A stretch of 5,266 nucleotides of DNA from an uncultured Saprospiraceae bacterium (GTDB lineage Bacteria; Bacteroidota; Bacteroidia; Chitinophagales; Saprospiraceae): the NCBI GenBank assembly GCA_905479665.1, contig CAJQNM010000542.1:1-5266 (forward strand), given 5' to 3'. Of this stretch, positions 1 through 5,266 are shown one piece after another (positions within the stretch are counted from its first letter, which is position 1; the number at the start of each line of letters is the position of its first letter). The notes under the pieces were generated by a model. It was not told the DNA's origin and made no database searches. It saw nothing but the letters and a program-made list of their open reading frames with translations. The position numbers were made by a program, and so were the translations under genes.

Positions 1-15
1 TGTGATCCTTGTCAT
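1..15 (-). CDS. murD: Start of UDP-N-acetylmuramoyl-L-alanine--D-glutamate ligase (partial, cut by left edge)
   Basis: Only the first five codons are in the window: an ATG at 15-13 followed by codons reading MTRIT. The gene continues beyond the left edge. MurD is the cytoplasmic ATP-dependent ligase that adds D-glutamate to UDP-MurNAc-L-Ala. The assignment is inference from two things. In Bacteroidota dcw clusters murD normally follows mraY, and MurD proteins of this group often begin with a Met-x-Arg-Ile/Leu segment leading into the nucleotide-binding Rossmann strand, which MTRIT fits. The start lies 13 bases after the mraY stop on the same strand, an operon-like spacing. No clear Shine-Dalgarno sequence precedes it. 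Five codons cannot prove identity, so the call rests mainly on context. Confidence 0.55.
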
Positions 16-28
16 TGTACTTACCCAG

Positions 29-1276
29 TTACCGGATCTTCAGCGTGATGATCGTCAAGATAGCGAGCAGTATACCAATGATCCAGAAGCGGGTCACGAT
101 CTTGGGCTCTGCCATGCCCTTTTTCTGATAGTGATGGTGCAGGGGACTCATAAGAAAAACCCTCCTACCCTCTCCATACTTGCGCTTGCTATACTTGAAG
201 TAGGTCACTTGGATCATCACAGAGAGGAGCTCGGCCACGAAAACTCCGCAGAGAATGGGGATGAGTAGCTCTTTACGCAAGAGGATTGCTAGGCTTGCAA
301 TGATTCCGCCGATGGTGAGACTACCTGTGTCACCCATAAACACTTTGGCTGGATAGGCATTGTACCAGAGAAATCCCACACAGCCTCCTACAAAGCAGCC
401 GGCAAAAATGACCAACTCACTGATGCCCGGGAGGTAAAGAATCTCCAGATAATCTGCAAAAATGGCATTGCCGGATAGATAGGCCAATATGCCCAGCACT
501 CCCCCGATGATTGCAGAAACACCGGTGGCCAAGCCGTCTACTCCATCAGTAAGATTGGCTCCGTTACTCACAGCGGTGATGATAAAAATGCACATTGGGA
601 TAAAGACGATCCAGGCCAACCCTTTTCCATTGTCGCCCAGGAAACGAATAAATCGCCGATAGTCTAGATCCCCATTCTTGAGAAAGGGCATGTTGGTCAG
701 CGCTGTTTTTACGTACACATGATTTTCTGGAGGCTGGGTGACAAACTCCTGATGATCAACGATCTCATAGCCTGCCTCCATCGCCTGAGTTTGATGCATT
801 TGCACAACCACATCTTGATGAAAACTCATGACCCCACCGACCAAGATACCTAGCCCTACTTGGCCCATCACTTTAAACTTGCCTTTGAGGCCCTTTTTGT
901 TTTTACGAAATACCTTGATGTAGTCATCGGCAAATCCGACCACAGCCATCCAGACTGTGGCGATAAGCATCAAAATGATATAGACGTTGTCGAGCCTAGC
1001 CATAAGCAGACAGGGTATCAGAATCGCTAGAATGATAATGATGCCACCCATGGTCGGCGTGCCTTCCTTCTCTTGCTGTCCATCTAGCCCCAAATCACGG
1101 ATTGATTCACCGACTTGTTTCCTCTGCAGTATTTTAATTATGTGTTTGCCAGCTACCATCGAGATCAAGAGCGACATGACTATCGCTACACCTGTGCGAA
1201 ATGAAACAAACCGAAATAGACCAGCACCAGGTAGAGCATAGGTTTCTTCGAGATATTCAAACAAGTGGTAGAGCAT
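29..1276 (-). CDS. mraY: Phospho-N-acetylmuramoyl-pentapeptide-transferase (MraY, lipid I synthase)
   Basis: This integral membrane enzyme moves phospho-MurNAc-pentapeptide from UDP to undecaprenyl phosphate, making lipid I on the cytoplasmic face. The 415-residue protein runs from an ATG to a TAA and shows the family motifs: EGTPTMGG at 71-78, the catalytic Asp pair D117-D118 in FADDYIK, NLTDGVDGLA at 241-250, MGDTGSL at 314-320 (D316, the third catalytic Asp), and the PLHHHYQ triple-His motif with H380-H382. About ten hydrophobic helices are visible, near 25-42, 78-94, 97-115, 134-152, 218-237, 248-268, 284-303, 320-333, 335-357 and 394-412. Residues of about 153-215 form an extra hydrophilic segment between helices 4 and 5. 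It explains the length over the usual 360 or so and is typical of Bacteroidota. The start lies one codon after the murE stop, so translational coupling is likely; no Shine-Dalgarno sequence is seen. The call is secure. Confidence 0.98.
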   Translation of the reverse strand: MLYHLFEYLEETYALPGAGLFRFVSFRTGVAIVMSLLISMVAGKHIIKILQRKQVGESIRDLGLDGQQEKEGTPTMGGIIIILAILIPCLLMARLDNVYIILMLIATVWMAVVGFADDYIKVFRKNKKGLKGKFKVMGQVGLGILVGGVMSFHQDVVVQMHQTQAMEAGYEIVDHQEFVTQPPENHVYVKTALTNMPFLKNGDLDYRRFIRFLGDNGKGLAWIVFIPMCIFIITAVSNGANLTDGVDGLATGVSAIIGGVLGILAYLSGNAIFADYLEILYLPGISELVIFAGCFVGGCVGFLWYNAYPAKVFMGDTGSLTIGGIIASLAILLRKELLIPILCGVFVAELLSVMIQVTYFKYSKRKYGEGRRVFLMSPLHHHYQKKGMAEPKIVTRFWIIGILLAILTIITLKIR

Positions 1277-1279
1277 CAG

Positions 1280-2749
1280 TTATAATATTTCGAATGTGAG
1301 CAATTTGCGAACGAGCGCCTGATCACTAAAAGGACGCCGCACACCATTGATCTCCTGGTAATCTTCATGACCTTTTCCAGCAATCAGCACAATGGATCCG
1401 ACATCAGCCAGTGCGTGTGCTGTACGAATCGCCTCCGCACGATCTGCGATGCGCAGTACCTTACGAGCACTCCCCTCATCCAGACCCACCATCATATCCG
1501 CAATGATTTGATCGGGCGATTCAGAACGGGGGTTGTCTGAGGTAAGGATAACTCGGTCGCTCAGGTCAACGGCAGTCTTGGCCATGATCGGCCGCTTCTG
1601 GGTATCGCGATCACCACCACACCCCACCACTGTAATGACCTGGCCTGTGTTATGCTTGATTTTATGAATGGTCTGCAACACATTACGCAGTGCATCGGGA
1701 GTGTGCGCATAGTCCACGACGAAGGTACGCTGACCGCTAGAATCTTGAATCGCCTCAAAGCGACCTGCTGGTGCAGAGAGTGCCGACAAGTAGGGCAAGA
1801 CCTCTTCGGAAGAGGTACCCAGTAACACCGCGGCGGCATGAACAGCGAGTAGGTTGTATGCATTAAACACTCCCAGCAAACGTACATGAATATCCTGATC
1901 TCCAAAATACATATGCAAGCCAGCCGGGCCATTTTCCAAGATGCGGCCCTTAAAATCGGCCATGGTTCTTAAGGCAAAGGTGTGCTTGGTCGCGGCACAA
2001 TTTTGCAACATCACTTTGCCACGCGGGTCGTCGATGTTGACAAGTGCCAGGCTATCCGCAGGCAAGACATCAAAGAGTTTCTTCTTGGCAGCCAGATAGG
2101 CATCAAAAGTGTGATGATAGTCCAGGTGGTCGTGCGAAAGGTTGGTGAAAATGGCAAGTTCAAATACAATTCCGCCCACCCGCTGCTGGTCGAGCGCATG
2201 CGAACTGACTTCCATGAAGGCATGTGTGCATCCTGCATCCACCATTTTATGCAGCATGGCATTGAGAGTGATTGGATCGGGGGTCGTCAGGGCAGCAGGT
2301 AGGTCCTCCTGAGCGATCTTATTCTTGATCGTCGAAAGCAAGCCACATGTGTACCCCAGAGATGTATGCAACTGATGCAAAAGTGTCACCACACTGCTTT
2401 TGCCGTTGGTGCCAGTCACACCAGTGAGCTTAAGTCGCTTGCTGGGATGATCATAAAATGCTGCTGCAGCATGTGCAACCGCTTCTCTCGAGTCACCTAC
2501 TTTTATACATGGTAGATGCTCAGGCACAGTACACAATTCTGTTTGGAAGATGATCGCTACAGCTCCCTCTTTTATCGCAGTTGCAATAAAATCATGACCA
2601 TCACTGGCTGCACCTTTGATGGCAATAAAAAGATACCCTGGTTTTACGAGACGGCTATCCGTGGTCAGGCCTGTCACCACACAGTCTAGGTCACCTTGAG
2701 AGACTTGGTAGTCAAATGGAGTGAGTAGTTGCTGCAGTTTTTTGGCCAT
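1280..2749 (-). CDS. murE: UDP-N-acetylmuramoyl-L-alanyl-D-glutamate--2,6-diaminopimelate ligase (MurE)
   Basis: This cytoplasmic ATP-dependent ligase adds the third stem-peptide residue to UDP-MurNAc-L-Ala-D-Glu. I chose the ATG at 2749-2747 (489 aa, beginning MAKKLQQLL), which matches usual MurE N-termini. A TTG at 2764-2762 would add five residues but lies inside an inverted repeat. Numbering from the ATG: the UDP-substrate domain has TTDSR at 29-33 and KPGYLFIAIKG at 36-46; the ATP P-loop is GVTGTNGKSS at 110-119; then TTPD at 155-158, EVSSHAL at 180-186, NLSHDHLDYH at 203-212, and K222, which by position is the lysine normally carbamylated. The C-terminal domain has YAHTPDAL at 347-354, GCGGDRD at 376-382, DNPR at 405-408 and GKGHE at 458-462. 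The DNPR motif marks meso-diaminopimelate rather than lysine specificity. The P-loop has Ser where Thr is usual (S118), keeping the hydroxyl. The gene follows ftsI after a long gap and precedes mraY by three bases. Confidence 0.97.
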   Translation of the reverse strand: MAKKLQQLLTPFDYQVSQGDLDCVVTGLTTDSRLVKPGYLFIAIKGAASDGHDFIATAIKEGAVAIIFQTELCTVPEHLPCIKVGDSREAVAHAAAAFYDHPSKRLKLTGVTGTNGKSSVVTLLHQLHTSLGYTCGLLSTIKNKIAQEDLPAALTTPDPITLNAMLHKMVDAGCTHAFMEVSSHALDQQRVGGIVFELAIFTNLSHDHLDYHHTFDAYLAAKKKLFDVLPADSLALVNIDDPRGKVMLQNCAATKHTFALRTMADFKGRILENGPAGLHMYFGDQDIHVRLLGVFNAYNLLAVHAAAVLLGTSSEEVLPYLSALSAPAGRFEAIQDSSGQRTFVVDYAHTPDALRNVLQTIHKIKHNTGQVITVVGCGGDRDTQKRPIMAKTAVDLSDRVILTSDNPRSESPDQIIADMMVGLDEGSARKVLRIADRAEAIRTAHALADVGSIVLIAGKGHEDYQEINGVRRPFSDQALVRKLLTFEIL

Positions 2750-2938
2750 CTTCTGTTTGTGCAATTAGTTGCAATCTAGGTTTTGGTGTATTTGCTTAAT
2801 TGCCATCAATCTGCTCCAAAATTCCCAATTCCTTAATATCGTATTTTCCAGAACTATTTTGAAAGACCGAAGCAAATCAGAAAATTCCTCTTCTCTACGT
2901 ACTCTGCCTGATTAATAATTAAAAGCTACAAAGGAATA
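2750..2938 (-). other. A+T-rich ftsI-murE intergenic region with possible regulatory elements
   Basis: These 189 bases are the only sizeable non-coding stretch in the window. By hand count about one third are G or C, clearly lower than in the flanking genes. Read in the direction of transcription, the region holds an A+T-rich stretch after the ftsI stop, a poor match to the Bacteroidota promoter pattern (TTTG at 2876-2873, then TAGTTCTG at 2856-2849, against TAnnTTTG, with a 16-base spacer that is slightly short), a GGAG motif at 2817-2814 before a 13-codon ORF at 2806-2765, and a small inverted repeat at 2760-2773. I see no G+C-rich hairpin followed by a T run, so there is no evidence that transcription from ftsI stops here. 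The likeliest reading is a leader or a secondary promoter for murE onward, but that is inference from gap size and composition. Confidence 0.5.
2760..2773. repeat. Short inverted repeat just upstream of the murE ATG
   Basis: On the plus strand, TGCAA (2760-2764) and TTGCA (2769-2773) are perfect inverted arms around the four-base loop TTAG. In the murE mRNA this would be a 5-bp stem ending ten bases before the ATG, covering the alternative TTG start codon (2764-2762) and the stop of the small upstream ORF. Such a short stem is weak on its own and may occur by chance. If it forms, it would disfavour the TTG and could tune ribosome access to murE. No terminator-like T run follows. Confidence 0.3.
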
Positions 2939-5023
2939 TTATCCGAGAGAAAGTAAAATCTTTTTATCGACCAGTGGAGTTCCTGCTTCAAGTGATTGCT
3001 GTGTCACTTTTCCAGATCCATTTATTTTCACCTCAAGCCCGATATTTTCAAGAATAAAAAGCGCATCGCGCAAGCCCATACCAGCTACATTCGGCACCAG
3101 CTTATCTCGCACCAGTCTGTTTTTCATTATGCACAAGCTGTCTGACGGCATGAGGACCGCATATTCTGACGTTGCTTCATGGGTGTATGGCAATTCAAGG
3201 TAATCCATAGCGGCAGTGAGGTCATGGGCCAACCCACTTTGAAAAACCGGAGGAGCAAATGAATTGACTGCAAATGCCGGCTGCATCATTTGTGTATCTG
3301 TGGCAATACAGAAGTCTGCTATTTCACTAAACACAGGAGCCGCCACGCGACTTCCGTAGTAGCCATTTTCCCTGGGGTTTTTAATCATAACTATGCAGGA
3401 ATAAACTGGCTCTTCCGCTGGAAAATATCCAATAAAACTGGACAGGTATTTGTCATCCCCTTTCCAATATTCAAGCTTAGAAGTTCCTGACTTGCCGGCA
3501 AATGTATAGTGCGGACGTTGTAGTTTTCGACCCGTCCCATCTGTAACCACAGCCTCGAGTAGTTCTCGAGCGGTACGGATGGTTGCCGCAGAAGCAATAT
3601 TTCGTTTGATTGTCATGGGCTCAAACTGCTGATGAACTTTGCCTTTGTAACGCACCCGGTCGACCAGATAAGGTTTTACGGAGTGGCCATTATTTGCAAC
3701 TGCATTGTAAAAAGTAAGTAGTTGTAAAGGCGTAATGGTGAGTTCATAGCCGTGCGACATCCAGGGCAGCGTGGTCGTACGGCTCCATCCATCTGTGTAG
3801 GCATCTTTAAAGTGTGGCGTGCCTTCGCCGACGATTTCAATCCCGGTTTTTTGATCCAGATTAAATGATCGCAAACGATCTATGTAGCGCTGCGACTTTC
3901 CATCTTTGCTATAATATCGATCCACCAATTTTGCCACACCGATGTTGGATGAGATAGCAAAAGCATGCTTGAGCGTAGTACGGTGCGTATTGTGAAGCTC
4001 TGCATCGCGCATCGTATGGCTACCAAAATTATAGCGCCCACCATGCAGGTTGATGCTATCCGTAATGTCAATCTGAAAATCTTCCAGCAAGGCCATCATC
4101 GATGCGAGTTTAAAGGTAGACCCTGGTTCTACAGCATCGCCTACGGCATGGTTATAGCTTTCCCAGTAAGAGCCATCTTTCTGACGGTCCAGATTGACAA
4201 GTGCCTTGATCTTGCCGGTCTTTACTTCCATAACAACAGCCACCCCATACTCAGCGGCGTGCTTCTCGAGTGATTTTCGAATCGAATTTTGAGCAATGTC
4301 CTGTATCCTCATATCCAGCGTGGTCACAATATCCATCCCCTTTTCGGGCTGGATCTCCGATAGATCATTCATGGGTACCCAGACTTTGTTGCCCACTTTT
4401 TGCATGAGGCGTTTGCCTTCCTTGCCTTTGAGATATTCATCAAAACTTGCTTCCAAGCCGATGGATTGTGCATTTTTCCGGCTGAGACCGATGGTGCGAT
4501 GGGCCAATGACTTAAATGGCTTGAGTCGACGAGAATGTTGCTCGACCACCAAACCACCCTGATATTTTCCTAAACCAATCAGTGGAAATTTTTTGATTTT
4601 CTGATACTGTTCGTAGGTAGCGTTCTTCTTAATTAGAAAATAGCGCTGACGGCCCTTGCGCGCTTTCAGGAGTCGATCATAAACTTGCTTTTTGGTATTC
4701 TTGGTAAAGACATGGGCTGCAAGACAGATGGCGAGACTATCCACATTATTCTTAAAGATGGATTGCGTCATGGCCTCAGAGGCAAAATCCATATGCAGAT
4801 CGAACAATGGTACAGAGGTAGCTAACATAAAGCCATCTGCCGAATAAATATTACCACGATCTGGAAGTATATCAACAATTTTCAGTTTGGTGCTATCTCC
4901 CTGATGTCGCCACTCGCGCCCCTCTACTTGACTCACCCAGGCGGTCTTACCGATCAGGATGAGAGCTGCTAGAGAAAGCAGAAAAAGAACCAAATATGCA
5001 CGGGAGAGAAGTTCGCGCTTCAC
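2939..5023 (-). CDS. ftsI: Septal peptidoglycan transpeptidase FtsI (class B PBP with one C-terminal PASTA domain)
   Basis: This class B penicillin-binding protein crosslinks stem peptides during septum formation, working with FtsW, FtsL and the rest of the divisome. The 694-residue protein has a short basic N-terminus (MKRELLSR), one membrane anchor at about 9-30, and an extracytoplasmic body. The dimerisation/pedestal domain shows DRGNIYSADG at 55-64, HRTIGL at 175-180 and GLEASFDEYLKG at 189-200. The transpeptidase domain is complete: EPGSTFK at 299-305 (nucleophile S302, K305), SSN at 358-360 and KSGT at 511-514. A linker follows, then one PASTA domain at about 641-694 (starts LVPNVAGMGLRDALFILEN), as is usual for Bacteroidota FtsI. 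The start is GTG at 5023-5021. It is the only sensible choice, because an in-frame TAG lies two codons upstream and the next Met (66) falls after the anchor. No Shine-Dalgarno sequence is visible, so expression probably depends on coupling to ftsL. It could equally be named pbpB or PBP3. Confidence 0.96.
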   Translation of the reverse strand: MKRELLSRAYLVLFLLSLAALILIGKTAWVSQVEGREWRHQGDSTKLKIVDILPDRGNIYSADGFMLATSVPLFDLHMDFASEAMTQSIFKNNVDSLAICLAAHVFTKNTKKQVYDRLLKARKGRQRYFLIKKNATYEQYQKIKKFPLIGLGKYQGGLVVEQHSRRLKPFKSLAHRTIGLSRKNAQSIGLEASFDEYLKGKEGKRLMQKVGNKVWVPMNDLSEIQPEKGMDIVTTLDMRIQDIAQNSIRKSLEKHAAEYGVAVVMEVKTGKIKALVNLDRQKDGSYWESYNHAVGDAVEPGSTFKLASMMALLEDFQIDITDSINLHGGRYNFGSHTMRDAELHNTHRTTLKHAFAISSNIGVAKLVDRYYSKDGKSQRYIDRLRSFNLDQKTGIEIVGEGTPHFKDAYTDGWSRTTTLPWMSHGYELTITPLQLLTFYNAVANNGHSVKPYLVDRVRYKGKVHQQFEPMTIKRNIASAATIRTARELLEAVVTDGTGRKLQRPHYTFAGKSGTSKLEYWKGDDKYLSSFIGYFPAEEPVYSCIVMIKNPRENGYYGSRVAAPVFSEIADFCIATDTQMMQPAFAVNSFAPPVFQSGLAHDLTAAMDYLELPYTHEATSEYAVLMPSDSLCIMKNRLVRDKLVPNVAGMGLRDALFILENIGLEVKINGSGKVTQQSLEAGTPLVDKKILLSLG

Positions 5024-5026
5024 AGG

Positions 5027-5266
5027 CTATAAGTCTGAGTGGGGCAATTTTTGTGGAATTGTCCCCTGATTGGATAATTGATATCGATCTACTTTGTCGA
5101 CGATGCGAGAGTATGTGCCCTCATAAATCACTTCAGATTTCAGAGACATGTAGATCCAGTTGAGTTCTTTGAGTTCGCCCCTCATCACTTCGATTTCACG
5201 TGCCTTTTTCTCCATGTGCTGAGCGTTTCCGATATAGAGCATGGTCAAGAACAAGAGAAAAAACAG
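5027..5266 (-). CDS. ftsL: FtsL-like division protein (5' end beyond right edge)
   Basis: The frame is open from the right edge to a TAG at 5029-5027, giving 79 visible residues. The true start lies outside the window; a TTG at 5254 is internal, since the hydrophobic segment continues upstream as LFFL. The visible part begins inside a membrane helix (LFFLLFLTMLYIG), then has a charged, heptad-like helix (about 16-45, including MEKKAREIEVMRGELKEL) and a short polar tail with RIVDKVDRYQL and GTIPQKLP. One membrane segment plus a short coiled coil directly before ftsI is the FtsL arrangement, and the YxSLKSE and late Val/Tyr-Leu pattern resembles Bacteroidota FtsL-like proteins. FtsL normally pairs with an FtsB/DivIC-type protein and activates FtsWI at the septum. 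In this phylum it is poorly conserved and often labelled hypothetical; the identity rests on architecture and position more than on motifs. rsmH would be expected upstream. Confidence 0.85.
   Translation of the reverse strand: MFFLLFLTMLYIGNAQHMEKKAREIEVMRGELKELNWIYMSLKSEVIYEGTYSRIVDKVDRYQLSNQGTIPQKLPHSDL

Noticed and set aside
2..268. Plus-strand open frame of 88 codons at the left edge
   Set aside because: It lies antisense to the conserved C-terminal part of mraY, including the HHH motif region, and its translation has no recognisable domain; it is a shadow.
1561..1932. Minus-strand open frame of 123 codons in another frame within murE
   Set aside because: It fully overlaps conserved murE sequence, and its Cys/Arg-rich translation looks like an out-of-frame reading.
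1982..2302. Plus-strand open frame of 106 codons
   Set aside because: It is antisense to the conserved central domain of murE; no plausible start context or protein family features.
2750..2764. Extension of MurE to the TTG start at 2764
   Set aside because: An ATG five codons downstream gives the normal family N-terminus, and the TTG sits in an inverted repeat immediately after the stop of a small upstream ORF. It is not excluded.
2818..2888. Repeated GGAATTTT octamer in the intergenic region (2888-2881 and 2825-2818)
   Set aside because: Two copies of a short A+T-rich word in a low-G+C spacer are expected by chance, and neither has symmetric or extended flanking similarity.
2900..2938. Possible transcription terminator after ftsI
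   Set aside because: Only an A+T-only palindrome (TTAAT-T-ATTAA) is present, with no G+C stem or clean T run, so an intrinsic terminator is not supported.
3965..4273. Plus-strand open frame of 102 codons
   Set aside because: It is antisense to the ftsI transpeptidase core with the SxxK and SxN motifs; its existence follows from the constraint on the real gene.
1..5266. An undescribed system, mobile element, CRISPR array, tRNA or other RNA gene
   Set aside because: Conserved dcw genes fill nearly all of the window in one orientation; I saw no terminal repeats, spaced direct repeats or tRNA-like folds.

Overview
The window is an ordinary stretch of a division and cell wall (dcw) cluster. All genes read on the minus strand, so transcription runs from the right edge to the left edge. 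In that order they are: a 5'-truncated ftsL-like gene (5266-5027), ftsI encoding a transpeptidase penicillin-binding protein with one PASTA domain (5023-2939), murE (2749-1280), mraY (1276-29), and the first five codons of what is most likely murD (15-1).

The organism is most likely a member of the Bacteroidota. The evidence is the order ftsL / ftsI / murE / mraY / murD with no murF between murE and mraY, the single C-terminal PASTA domain on FtsI, the long MraY (415 aa, against about 360 aa in proteobacteria) with an extra extracytoplasmic segment, the FtsL type, and the lack of Shine-Dalgarno sequences before the annotated starts. The DNPR motif of MurE indicates meso-diaminopimelate in the peptidoglycan, which also fits. 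I cannot assign a genus; the moderate G+C is compatible with Saprospiria/Chitinophagia-type bacteria, but that is only a guess.

The genes serve one process. MurE adds the third stem-peptide residue to the cytoplasmic UDP-MurNAc precursor. MurD, one step earlier in the pathway, adds D-Glu. MraY transfers the finished phospho-MurNAc-pentapeptide to the lipid carrier to make lipid I. FtsI crosslinks the exported material at the septum, and FtsL is a small membrane subunit of the complex that activates septal synthesis.

Two junctions, ftsL/ftsI and murE/mraY, have exactly three bases between stop and start. The exception is a 189-base, A+T-rich gap between ftsI and murE. It holds a weak Bacteroidota-type promoter candidate, a 13-codon upstream ORF with an unusually good GGAG ribosome-binding motif, and a small inverted repeat just before the murE start. 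This gap is the only part of the window that conserved genes do not explain. I see no mobile element, CRISPR array, RNA gene, or sign of a new system.
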